From an uncultured bacterium (GTDB taxonomy: Bacteria > Planctomycetota > GCA-002687715), in NCBI GenBank assembly GCA_902826835.1, contig CADEGH010000004.1:124001-188000 (forward strand): 64,000 nt of DNA, given 5' to 3'. A program made the translations under genes and the position numbers. The notes under the pieces were generated by a model. The model had not been told where the DNA came from. It was given only the letters and a program-made list of their open reading frames with translations, and ran no database searches. Positions 24,985 through 33,554 of the stretch are shown here, in pieces (positions within the stretch are counted from its first letter, which is position 1; each line of letters opens with the position of its first letter).

Positions 24985-26479
24985 CGCCCGTTCCGGATTC
25001 GGCGGGCTTCTCCGCTTCCCTGGGCACGGTGATGGTCAGCTCGGCGTTGATCACGACGCCGGGGTCCGGCGCAAAGCTGTTCGCGAAGGTGATGAATTGA
25101 TCGACGTCCCGATCGAACTTGCGCTCTTGGAAGTCTTTGCCGTTCAGGATGAACTTGACCGGCTGGTCCAAATCGACGAGTCGGTCGTTCAGCAAGACTT
25201 TGAACGTCTCCACATTAGTCGTGGTGATGGTCACCGTGTTCTTGGCACGATCCGCAATTGCCTCGACCACCGCGACCGACGTGCTGCCATCGTCGACTTC
25301 CGCGACCAGGATCGAAACCCACGAGCCGTCCCGGAACCTCCGCAAATCGGAGGTGGCGTAGCGAGTTTCCGCCGGATTGGTGCGGCGCTGAATTCCCGTG
25401 AGCCACTTGGCGATCACGGGCGTCGCATCGTGCACGGGATCGACCCCTTGTGTGCCGAGCGCCTGGCGCATTTTCCCCTTGTCGGCGAGCGCCGGAAGCA
25501 CTTGGAATTCCACCTTCACGGAATGAGTGGAGGCGAGTTGTTCGATCTGCTGCCGCGCCAGCTTTCCGGTGTCCGTCGAGAGGACTCCTCCCTCGCGATC
25601 CACGAATAGGACTTGGCCAAGGTTTTTCAGATTGGCGAGTTTGTTGACGGTGGCCGGCAAGGCGCTGCGCGCCACGACGCCGGCGAAGAGTTGCGGACGA
25701 TTGTAAGCGAGTTCGAGGGCGGTGGTCCCCCCGACTCCGGTGCCTTCGGCGAAGATCCGGTCGGTATCGATGTTGTAATTGCGCACCGCCTCACCCATGC
25801 AGAGTCGGAGGATGCGATAGTGGTGATCGTCGAACCACTCGATTCGTTCCTTGTCCTCGTTTTTCTTCGCGTTGAGGCGCTCGCCCACGGTCGGGCAGAT
25901 GATGATGAATTGGTCGCGCAATTCCTTGACCACCGGATCTTTGGAGGTCGCCCACACCTCATTCAGGTACTTGACCCCATCCGTCTCTCGTTCCGGAGGC
26001 TGCACTTTGTCGTGCAGCGCCACGAGCAGTGGCCAGCGTTTCTTGCCGTCGTATTTGGCCGGCAGAAGAATCGCGTAGTCGAAGGTGAGATCCTTGCCCT
26101 TGATCTTCTGCGTGAACTTCTCGGGACGCGCGCGCCCTAGGCCTTCGGCCGTCGCACTCTTGGTTTCGGTGGCGGCCACTGCGAAGACATTCGCCCAAGA
26201 ATCGGTGAAGGATAGGATCTCCTTACCGGCGTGGGCCGCTCGCACCTTTTCCAGAGTGGCTTTGAGTACCTCCGCGGCCTTCTTTCGGTCCTCGACCAAG
26301 CGCTCCGCCACCTTTGCGGTCTTGGGTGTCTCGGCCTCGAGCTTGCGCCATGCGGCCAATTGTTTGCCGAGCAGCGTGACCTCGTCGGCCGAAAGTCCGG
26401 CCGCCGGTTGTTCCTGAGCAACCGTCTGCCAAGTGGTCGAAACGAGACCAAGAATCGTGAGGAGGATCCAGCGGGACAT
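24974..26479 (-). CDS. Secreted alpha/beta-hydrolase-like protein lacking the nucleophile
   Basis: A 501-residue protein with a signal peptide at 1-22 (ending TVAQE), a helical region (about 30-110), then an alpha/beta-hydrolase fold (about 125-350) seen in LLVALHD, IIICPTVGE, AEGTGVGG and HDATPVIAKWL. The nucleophile elbow, normally GxSxG, reads G246-T-G248-V-G250, so the catalytic Ser is absent. A C-terminal domain (about 365-490) has the pattern LNDRLVDLDQPVKFILNG found at the C-terminus of many planctomycete peptidase/esterase-like proteins. ATG at 26479 has a purine-rich GGAG 9 bases upstream. It is most likely a binding protein built on an esterase fold. Confidence 0.7.
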   Translation of the reverse strand: MSRWILLTILGLVSTTWQTVAQEQPAAGLSADEVTLLGKQLAAWRKLEAETPKTAKVAERLVEDRKKAAEVLKATLEKVRAAHAGKEILSFTDSWANVFAVAATETKSATAEGLGRARPEKFTQKIKGKDLTFDYAILLPAKYDGKKRWPLLVALHDKVQPPERETDGVKYLNEVWATSKDPVVKELRDQFIIICPTVGERLNAKKNEDKERIEWFDDHHYRILRLCMGEAVRNYNIDTDRIFAEGTGVGGTTALELAYNRPQLFAGVVARSALPATVNKLANLKNLGQVLFVDREGGVLSTDTGKLARQQIEQLASTHSVKVEFQVLPALADKGKMRQALGTQGVDPVHDATPVIAKWLTGIQRRTNPAETRYATSDLRRFRDGSWVSILVAEVDDGSTSVAVVEAIADRAKNTVTITTTNVETFKVLLNDRLVDLDQPVKFILNGKDFQERKFDRDVDQFITFANSFAPDPGVVINAELTITVPREAEKPAESGTGDGK

Positions 26480-26634
26480 CGGAAGCTCCGGAGTCTTGCG
26501 TAAGGGCGGATTCCACGACCGGGCGGAACCGTCCGCCCATCGTATCAACACTGTCTGCTCGAGTTCTGTTCAGAGCCGAGGACCGGCCGGCCCTCCGCAC
26601 GTGCGAGGGTGCCTCGCCCCCGACGGGCCCGAGC

Positions 26635-28176
26635 TCACTTCTTGGGCGCTTCCCGCAGCAGCGGCGCGGTGGCGGAAAGCCGCCAATAGGAAGCGCGCGA
26701 GCGGGTCGGATCGACCGCCAGCACTTGGTCGAGCTCGCGCAGTCCGGCCGCAATTTCCTTCATTTCGATCAGCAGGATGCCTAGGTTTTCCCGCGCGTCG
26801 GCCTGGTCAGGATCCGTAGCCAAGCTCTGGCGGAACGCGGCCTCCGCTTCCGTGGGGCGGCTCCGTCCGTTTTCGAGAAGGCCGATGTAGTTCCAAGTCT
26901 TGGCCCGGAGCACCACCGAGATCTCGTCCGACTCCACGAGCCCACGGTAGGTGGTGTGGGCGAGGTCGAGATCGCCCACCATGCGCTGGAGGACGCCAAG
27001 ATCGAGACGATCTTCGGGATCGATCGACAGGCTCGTCACGACCTCCTGGAGACGCAGGGCAGGAGTGTATTCCTGTTTCGCCGCGTGGGCCGCGACCAGA
27101 CGACGGAACGCGCTCGTGAGCGCCTCCCGATCGAAGTCCGGACTCAGGGCGTTGGATTTCAGGAGCGCAACTCTCGCCGCGGCCAAATCGCCGAGCGAGG
27201 TGTGGATCCAACCCTGCTTCCAATGCCCCTCCGGGAGTTCCGGGGCCGCGGCCACGTACTCGCGCACATGGGTCAGCGCGACATCGAGGCGATTCTCCCG
27301 CTCCTCCAACGCCGCCAGGAACCAGTGGAAGTAACGCCGGTGTTCGGGCTTCGCCGACTCGAGTTCGCGATTCCAAAGCTGCCTCAGTTCACTCGCGGAC
27401 ATCACATTGGGAACGGAGGCGGCCACCGCGTGGTAAAGGCGCTTTTCTTCGGGAAACTGCCGGAAGAGCTCCGGCAATCGCGCCAGGTAAGGGGTCTTGG
27501 ATCGGGACATGGTCATGCCCCGAACCCACAAGAGGGCGGCGTCGGCGTCGGCCGGCGAACGCTCAAGAGCCATCGCGGCGGCCGCGGCGGCTCCCACTCC
27601 GTCGCGAGTCTCGATGAGAATTCGCGACTTGAGGCTCCAAGGCGCGCTCGCCAGGGGGGCCGCGGCAATCGCCGCCTCCACCGCGCGCTGGCCGGCCTCG
27701 AGCTCCATGGCCATGAGTCGGGCTTCGGCCTCGAAGTAGGCGGAGTCGAAGGCGGGAGCCCCCTTGCTGCGGGCCATCGCGTAGGCCTGGGCAGCGTCGC
27801 TGAACGTGGCCCGGATCAAGCCTCCCCCACCCTTCGAGTTGGCGACCGCATCTTCAGCCATGCGGAACAGCGCATGCCCGTTCCAGAGGTAACCCTCGAA
27901 CCGATCCGGCGCCCGGTGAGTCGCCTCGTCGGCCAGAGACCGGGCGTGATGCCAGATGCCCAAGTCCACGGCCACCGAGGAGCCCAGCACCAAGTCGTCG
28001 AAGGAGGCTTGGGACTGGCTCAACTTGCTCAGCACCTGGTCCAGTTCACGGCGGGCGGCCGCGCGGGGTTCATCCCCCTGGGGCCAAAGCGGGCCGTTCA
28101 ACGTCAGGAGGAACAGCAAAAAAGGAGAGATCCGGCGGAGGCCCAGCGGTGCCCCGAGCCCTTGAGTGGTCGGCAT
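26635..28176 (-). CDS. Exported TPR-repeat protein
   Basis: A 513-residue protein with an N-terminal hydrophobic segment (SPFLLFLLTLNGPLWPQ, about 17-33) that acts as signal peptide or anchor. About ten TPR-like helical pairs follow, most clearly NYIGLLENGRSRPTEAEAA-F and LGILLIEMKEIAAGLRELD near the C-terminus. TPRs mediate protein-protein contacts. ATG at 28176 is the first start that gives the signal; the frame stays open further upstream but runs into the dxr side. It heads the four-gene minus-strand cluster, with a 155-base gap before the esterase-like gene, so it may have its own transcript end. Confidence 0.75.
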   Translation of the reverse strand: MPTTQGLGAPLGLRRISPFLLFLLTLNGPLWPQGDEPRAAARRELDQVLSKLSQSQASFDDLVLGSSVAVDLGIWHHARSLADEATHRAPDRFEGYLWNGHALFRMAEDAVANSKGGGGLIRATFSDAAQAYAMARSKGAPAFDSAYFEAEARLMAMELEAGQRAVEAAIAAAPLASAPWSLKSRILIETRDGVGAAAAAAMALERSPADADAALLWVRGMTMSRSKTPYLARLPELFRQFPEEKRLYHAVAASVPNVMSASELRQLWNRELESAKPEHRRYFHWFLAALEERENRLDVALTHVREYVAAAPELPEGHWKQGWIHTSLGDLAAARVALLKSNALSPDFDREALTSAFRRLVAAHAAKQEYTPALRLQEVVTSLSIDPEDRLDLGVLQRMVGDLDLAHTTYRGLVESDEISVVLRAKTWNYIGLLENGRSRPTEAEAAFRQSLATDPDQADARENLGILLIEMKEIAAGLRELDQVLAVDPTRSRASYWRLSATAPLLREAPKK

Positions 28177-28252
28177 ACGAATTCTCAACGTCTGCGAGCT
28201 GCGGCGACTCGCCGATCCAACATACGAAGGCCCCGAGAATCGGGAGGGAGAT

Positions 28253-28281
28253 CTGGAATCAGCCGCAAATTGCCCTATAGT
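28253..28281 (+). promoter_or_regulatory. Possible dxr promoter
   Basis: A TATAGT hexamer (28276-28281) lies 62 bases before the dxr start, with CTGGAA 17 bases upstream (28253-28258). The -10 match is good (5 of 6) and the -35 match poor (3 of 6). This divergent gap of 166 bases must hold promoters for both dxr and the TPR gene. Confidence 0.25.
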
Positions 28282-28342
28282 GAGGGTCGCTCGTAAGATC
28301 AAGAATAGCAAAGAGTTACTTCCGCGAACCGGTCGACGCATC

Positions 28343-29497
28343 ATGCGGACACTCGCCATCTTTGGCTCGACGGGATCCATTGGGACCCAGGCCCTGCAGG
28401 TTGCCGCCACTCTCCCCGCGGAGTTTCGGGTGGGCTGCCTCGCCGCCGGCCACAATGTGGCAGCGCTCGCCGAGCAGGCCCTCACCTGGCAACCGGAGCG
28501 CGTGGTCATCGGGAACTCCGAGAAGCTCCTCGAGTTGAAGGCGCGCCTATCCTCCCGATTTCGGGGCGAAATCCTTGCCGGGCCCGAAGGGCTGGTCGAG
28601 GCTGCCAAGAAACCCGACTACGACTGCGTCTTGGCCGCGATGAGCGGTTTCCAGGGCCTGCCGGTGGCGGTGGCGGCGCTGACCGCGGGACATCGACTGG
28701 CGCTGGCCAACAAAGAGTCGATGGTCGCGGCGGGTCCTCTCCTCCGTCGCTTGGCGCTCGAACATCGGACCCAAATCGTGCCGGTGGACTCCGAGCACTC
28801 CGCGCTCTTCCAGTGCCTGCAAACCGGCAAGGCCAGCGAAGTGGAAACCCTGCTGCTCACCGGTTCAGGCGGTCCGTTCCGCACTCGGGATCGCCAGACC
28901 TGGTCCTCGATCACTCCCGACGAGGCCGCGCGCCACCCCACCTGGAGCATGGGCCGCAAGATCAGCATCGACTCCGCCACGATGATGAACAAAGCCCTCG
29001 AAATCGTGGAGGCGCGCGAGCTGTTCGGAGTCCCGGCCGACCGGATCGATGTGGTGGTCCATCCGCAGTCGATCGTGCACTCCATGGTGGTGTGGCGGGA
29101 CGGCTCGATCGTGGCTCAAATGGGCCTTCCGGACATGAAGGTCCCGATCCGCTACGCGATGACTTGGCCAGAGCGCCTGGCTGCGAACGAACCGGCGTGG
29201 TCGGTCACTCGCTTTTCCGGCCTCGAGTTTTTTGCGCCCGATCGCGCGCGGTTTCCGAGTCTGGATTTCGGATTCGACGCTGCGAAGCGCGGCGGCACCG
29301 CCGGCGCCGTGCTCAACGCTGCGAATGAAGCCGCGGTCGATCTCTTTCTCCAAGGCGAGATCGCCTTTCCTGACATCTTTGATTTGGTCGGCCAGGTGCT
29401 CGCCCGCCACCGGGAAGAGCCCATTTCCACGCTCGACATCGTGTGGGAAGCCGACCGCTGGGCCCGTGAAGAAACGATGGCATGCTCGCGAATCTGA
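28343..29497 (+). CDS. dxr: 1-deoxy-D-xylulose 5-phosphate reductoisomerase
   Basis: A 384-residue enzyme that converts DXP to MEP with NADPH, the first committed step of the non-mevalonate isoprenoid route. Motifs are complete: NADPH loop GSTGSIG, LANKES, metal-site DSEHSALFQ, SGGPFR, HPTWSMG-KISIDSATMMNK-LE and HPQSIVHSMV. The C-terminal domain is also present. The ATG at 28343 begins directly with the Rossmann strand. Its 3' end overlaps the RseP gene by 16 bases. The dxr-rseP pairing is common in bacteria, and here a UbiA-type prenyltransferase follows, which uses isoprenoid substrates. Confidence 0.95.
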   Translation: MRTLAIFGSTGSIGTQALQVAATLPAEFRVGCLAAGHNVAALAEQALTWQPERVVIGNSEKLLELKARLSSRFRGEILAGPEGLVEAAKKPDYDCVLAAMSGFQGLPVAVAALTAGHRLALANKESMVAAGPLLRRLALEHRTQIVPVDSEHSALFQCLQTGKASEVETLLLTGSGGPFRTRDRQTWSSITPDEAARHPTWSMGRKISIDSATMMNKALEIVEARELFGVPADRIDVVVHPQSIVHSMVVWRDGSIVAQMGLPDMKVPIRYAMTWPERLAANEPAWSVTRFSGLEFFAPDRARFPSLDFGFDAAKRGGTAGAVLNAANEAAVDLFLQGEIAFPDIFDLVGQVLARHREEPISTLDIVWEADRWAREETMACSRI

Positions 29498-31386
29498 CTT
29501 ACACCCTCGGCACGATCTTTGGGATCGGATTCCTGATCTTCATCCACGAGCTCGGGCACTTTCTCGCCGCTCGGGCGGTCGGAATCCGCGTCGAGGCGTT
29601 CTCCATCGGCTTTGGCACGAGGCTGTTCGGATTTCGCCGAGGCGACACCGACTACAAGTTCTGCCTCATCCCGCTCGGGGGCTACGTGAAGATGGCAGGC
29701 GAGGATCCGACTCGGCCGGCTCAAGCTCCCGACGAGTTTGGCGCGAAGTCCGTGGGGGCCCGGGTGCTCGTGATCTCCGCGGGCGTGATCATGAACCTCC
29801 TGTTCGCCTTGATCACGATTCCAATCGCGTTTTCGATCGGAGTGCCCTTCGAGGCACCGGTCTTGGGGGCGGTGCAAACCGGCGGGCCGGCCTGGACGGC
29901 GGGTCTCGAAGTCGGAGATCGGGTCATCACCATCAACGGTCGACCGATCCTGAGCTTCGAGGACGTCGCGACCGACGTCGCGGTGACCCATGGCCCTCTG
30001 CAGCTCGAGTACGAACGCGGAGGCGAGCGCCGCACCGTGACTCTGGAAGCCCGCGACCTCTCCGGCCGCGGAGTCCCCGAAATCGGAATTGGCCCCACGT
30101 GGGAGCGGCTGCGCATCACGGCGGACTTGACCGCCCTCCCGACCACGTCGGATCTGGAACGGCAAGCCAAGGAGCGCCTGCTCTCCCTAGGCCTCACGGG
30201 TGGCGAGGAACTCCTGGCCGTCGGAGGTCTCGAGGCCAAGAGAGTCCGCAGCCTCGATCTTCTGAACGCCATCGACGAGGCCCAGCTCTTGGGTACGCCT
30301 CTCGAGCTGGTGGTATCCAGTTCGAGCGGTCCGAAGACGCTGAAGCTCGAACCACTCGGCAAGCTCGGGCCTAACGAGGATCCGAGTTTCGAGGTGGGCT
30401 GGCGCATGGAAGGACCGGCTTGGGTGCACGGCCTCCGTGCCGACCATCCGAGCCCCGGCCTGGCTACCGACGATCAAATCGTCGCGGTGAACGGCTCGCC
30501 GGTTTCCACGGTCACGGCGTTCGAGAGCTTGGTCGGCGAAGGCACCTCTCCCCGCCTGGCTCAACCCGATGCTCCGCCTTACCAGAACCCCAAGCTCACG
30601 CTTTCATTGGTCCGTTCGCGGGTCGGAGTGGAGACCCTCACCCTCGACCTTCCTTCGGCGAAGGATCGCGCCCGTTGGCTCGCCACCGTCGCCATCGGGA
30701 TGGCCGTCAAGACGATCCAGCCCATCGCAGGATCCCCCGCCGAAAGCGCCGGCCTCCTCTCGGGTGACGAACTCGTTCGCGTCGGAAACCTCGACAAGTT
30801 GACCGACAAGAGCATCAAGACCTACGTTCAATCGACCGGATCCGAATCCATCGCCGTAACGATTCGCCGCGGCGGGGTCGAGCAGACGGTGAATGTCGTT
30901 CCGAGACCACGAGAGCGATCACTCATCCTGCCTTCGGGGTTCATCGAGAGCCCGACCCTCGTGCGAGAAGTCCGTCGTGAACCCTTCCTGTCCTCCTTGG
31001 TGATGGGGGCGACCAACACCGTCCGCACCGTGGAACGCATCGCCAAGACGCTACGAAGCCTGATCACGGGTCAGGTAGCACGCCGGCACATGGGTGGGAT
31101 CTACACCATCTTCAGCGAAGTGAAACGCCGCACCGAATTCGGGTTCACCCGCGGACTTCTGTTCTTGGCCATCGTCTCGATCAACTTGGCGTTCCTGAAC
31201 ATCCTCCCGATTCCCGTCCTCGACGGAGGGTGGCTGCTCTTCTTGATCATCGAGAAAGTGCGCGGTCGTCCCTTGAGCGAACGACTCCTCGGATACTTGC
31301 AGTGGACCGGCCTCGCCTTGGTCCTTTCGCTCATGGTGTACGCCAACTGGAATGATGTCGCGCGCCTCATCGGCTGGAACCGCTGA
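29482..31386 (+). CDS. rseP: RseP/site-2-type intramembrane metalloprotease with extra PDZ domains
   Basis: A 634-residue membrane protease. The zinc motif HELGH is at H22-E23-H26 in the first helix, the Leu-Asp-Gly motif is at about 580-582 (D581), and membrane helices lie near 5-30, 95-125, 560-590 and 610-630. RseP-type enzymes cut membrane-bound anti-sigma factors and remnant signal peptides. Typical length is about 450 residues; here the periplasmic part (about 125-480) is enlarged. A clear PDZ lies near 128-185, another near 400-475, and one or two weaker PDZ-like units between. The gene overlaps dxr by 16 bases. An ECF sigma factor at 40.3 kb is a possible but unproven client system. 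Confidence 0.9.
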   Translation: MLANLTYTLGTIFGIGFLIFIHELGHFLAARAVGIRVEAFSIGFGTRLFGFRRGDTDYKFCLIPLGGYVKMAGEDPTRPAQAPDEFGAKSVGARVLVISAGVIMNLLFALITIPIAFSIGVPFEAPVLGAVQTGGPAWTAGLEVGDRVITINGRPILSFEDVATDVAVTHGPLQLEYERGGERRTVTLEARDLSGRGVPEIGIGPTWERLRITADLTALPTTSDLERQAKERLLSLGLTGGEELLAVGGLEAKRVRSLDLLNAIDEAQLLGTPLELVVSSSSGPKTLKLEPLGKLGPNEDPSFEVGWRMEGPAWVHGLRADHPSPGLATDDQIVAVNGSPVSTVTAFESLVGEGTSPRLAQPDAPPYQNPKLTLSLVRSRVGVETLTLDLPSAKDRARWLATVAIGMAVKTIQPIAGSPAESAGLLSGDELVRVGNLDKLTDKSIKTYVQSTGSESIAVTIRRGGVEQTVNVVPRPRERSLILPSGFIESPTLVREVRREPFLSSLVMGATNTVRTVERIAKTLRSLITGQVARRHMGGIYTIFSEVKRRTEFGFTRGLLFLAIVSINLAFLNILPIPVLDGGWLLFLIIEKVRGRPLSERLLGYLQWTGLALVLSLMVYANWNDVARLIGWNR

Positions 31387-31387
31387 G

Positions 31388-32263
31388 ATGACCGGGCGGG
31401 ACATACTCCGCCTCGTGCGATTCCCGAACACGATCACGGCCGCCGCCGACATCGTGGCGGGTGCGACGGTGGCGACTTGGGGCTTGCCGAGCCCGGAGGC
31501 CTGGCTCCTGAGCGCCTCGGCAGCCTTTCTTTACGCGGGAGCAATCGCGCTCAACGATCTGCACGACCTCGAGCAGGATCGGGCCGGCGCGCCCGGTCGA
31601 CCTCTTCCCTCCGGATCCGTGTCCGCTCGCGCCGCCCTCGTGGTGGCGATCTTCGCCTTCGGAGTCGGCCTCGCGCCGATTGCTTTCTTGCCTCGCGCCG
31701 CCGCCCTCGTGACTCTCTCCTTGTTCGCGACGATCCTTGCCTACACCTTTCTCCCCAAGCGATTCCAGCGCCTCCGCGCACTCCTCATTGCCGGCTGCCG
31801 GGCGCAGAATTTCCTGAGAGGCGGAGTCGTGAGCGGGGCGATGGGTCCGGTGCTGCTGGTCGCGTCGGCTCTGCAAGGGGCTTGGACCCTGCTGATCAGC
31901 TTGATCAGTGAGTTGGAGAATCCAGAGGCGGGAAGGCGCCGCGGATCGCGCCTCGATCTCTTCCTGGCGCTCGTCGGCGCGGCCGCGGGAATGGCCGGTT
32001 TATTCGCATCCGGAGACCGGTCGCCGTGGTTTCTCGGGTTTGCGAGTGCGGGCGGAATCGGTCTCGCAATCTGGGTCGGCGACCCGCTGCGTCGAGCCGC
32101 GCCGGGGGCCGGACTCGCGGTTCGCCGAGCGGTGTTCGCCCTGCCGATCTGGGGCGCGCTGCAAGTCCTCTCCACCGGCCACTGGTTGGCCGCCGCCCTC
32201 GTGGCGAGCTTCTATCTTGCGGTCCTCGGGTCAGCCTCGTGCCTGCGCCAACGCGCGGCGTGA
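31388..32263 (+). CDS. UbiA-family prenyltransferase, EboC-like
   Basis: A 291-residue membrane protein with about eight helices. The first UbiA Asp motif is clear (NDLHDLEQD, followed by RPLPSG), and the N-terminal RFPNTITAAADIVAGA resembles the EboC subgroup. The second motif is weak (LISELENPEAGRR in place of D-x-x-x-D), so the metal-diphosphate site may be altered. UbiA enzymes attach isoprenoid chains to aromatic or other acceptors. It starts 1 base after the RseP stop, so it is probably translated from the dxr-rseP transcript, consistent with using isoprenoid diphosphate. Its 3' end overlaps the convergent CCA-enzyme gene by 33 bases. Confidence 0.75.
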   Translation: MTGRDILRLVRFPNTITAAADIVAGATVATWGLPSPEAWLLSASAAFLYAGAIALNDLHDLEQDRAGAPGRPLPSGSVSARAALVVAIFAFGVGLAPIAFLPRAAALVTLSLFATILAYTFLPKRFQRLRALLIAGCRAQNFLRGGVVSGAMGPVLLVASALQGAWTLLISLISELENPEAGRRRGSRLDLFLALVGAAAGMAGLFASGDRSPWFLGFASAGGIGLAIWVGDPLRRAAPGAGLAVRRAVFALPIWGALQVLSTGHWLAAALVASFYLAVLGSASCLRQRAA

Positions 32264-33490
32264 GCCCCCCGCTTTCACCGCGGTGAGGATGACCTCCGCG
32301 GAGGCTTCGGGGTGGGATAGTTGAAGGAGGCGCGCTCGTCTCAGCAAGCGACCGAGACCTGGACCGGGGCGCAGGCCCAGCCCCTGCAGAGCTCGCCCGT
32401 CAACCAGAGGCGCCGGTCGTTCGCGGCCCCACCGGCCTCGATCGTTCTCGAGTTCGACCACGATCTGCTCGCCGCTCTCCGCGCGGAGCAGGTCCTCCTG
32501 GAGTGCGGCATCGATGCGAGTCGCGAGAAGGCGTTGCCGGGCCGCACTCAAACGCGACCATCCGCGGTATCGCCCCCGATCCACGAGAAGATCCGTGAGG
32601 CTCCGAGCCTCCTCGATCGAAAGTCGGAGGTCTTCCGCGATGGCCTGGGCGCGCTTCCGCTCGCTCCGCAAGGTCGACGCGCCGTTTTGAACGCGCCCGA
32701 AGGTCGCTGCCAAGAATCCCACGAAGGTGCGAAGCTCGAGTCGGTCGACGGCCGTCGCCCCCCAATCAGCGCTCTCCGGAATCCACTGGGAGTGGACCAA
32801 AGTCGCCAGACCACTCTCGACCAAGGTGCGCCAGGCATCTCCTCGTCTTGACCGGCGGTGAGACGCGATTTTCACCAGCTCTTCGCGGACCCGTTCTTTC
32901 GCGATCGCTTGGAGTCGGTCCCGGTGATTCCGCAATGCCGCGGCGGTGTCGGCGTGCAATACGAATTCGCCCAGCGAGCCGAAACGCACTGCGCGCAGGA
33001 GCCGCAGTCCGTCTTCGCGAAACCGCTCCGACGGATCCCCGATGCAGCGGATCACTCCGGACCGCAGATCCGCCACTCCGCCGACAAAATCGCGCACCTG
33101 CATGTTCAGCGGATCGAGGAGGAGGCCGTTCACCGTGAAATCGCGCCGGCGCACGTCCTCCTCCGCGGTCGCGTACTCGACCCGTGAGGGGCGTCGACCG
33201 TCCGCGTAGTCACTCTCGGTTCGGAAGGTGGCGACCTCCACTTCCTGGCCCCGCGTGCGGACGAGGATGACGCCGAACGACTTCCCTACCCCGATCGTCC
33301 GAGCGAACAAACCCTCCACCTGCTCCGGCAACGCCGACGTCGCGACGTCGATCTCCCCGAGTTCTTCGAGAGGGCAGCCGAGCAGATGATCCCGCACCGA
33401 GCCCCCGACAAAATAGGCCTCGTGGCCGTTTTCGCGGAGGCGCTGAACGATCGAAAACGCGGCCCGATAAGGTGACTCCGTGGTCGACAA
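32231..33490 (-). CDS. CCA tRNA nucleotidyltransferase / poly(A) polymerase family protein
   Basis: A 419-residue class II nucleotidyltransferase. The head domain has VGGSVRDHLLG, the catalytic EIDVATSA (Asp pair as E-I-D), and RRRDFTVNG-LLDP. A nucleotide-recognition region with EDGLRLLRAVRF follows. These enzymes rebuild the CCA end of tRNA or add poly(A). Choosing between the two needs the ERxxxE/DxxR analysis. The C-terminal body (250-419) is poorly conserved. TTG at 33490, with AAGGGA upstream, gives a normal N-terminus and leaves 64 bases for the divergent start; GTG at 33544 would add 18 residues and leave 10. There is no HD domain. Confidence 0.85.
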   Translation of the reverse strand: MSTTESPYRAAFSIVQRLRENGHEAYFVGGSVRDHLLGCPLEELGEIDVATSALPEQVEGLFARTIGVGKSFGVILVRTRGQEVEVATFRTESDYADGRRPSRVEYATAEEDVRRRDFTVNGLLLDPLNMQVRDFVGGVADLRSGVIRCIGDPSERFREDGLRLLRAVRFGSLGEFVLHADTAAALRNHRDRLQAIAKERVREELVKIASHRRSRRGDAWRTLVESGLATLVHSQWIPESADWGATAVDRLELRTFVGFLAATFGRVQNGASTLRSERKRAQAIAEDLRLSIEEARSLTDLLVDRGRYRGWSRLSAARQRLLATRIDAALQEDLLRAESGEQIVVELENDRGRWGRERPAPLVDGRALQGLGLRPGPGLGRLLRRARLLQLSHPEASAEVILTAVKAGGSRRALAQARG

Positions 33491-33554
33491 TTCCGTCCCT
33501 TCGTTCGAAGTCCGAGGAAAGCCCCGAAGGTAGCCACGGAGCACATGGGATGGT

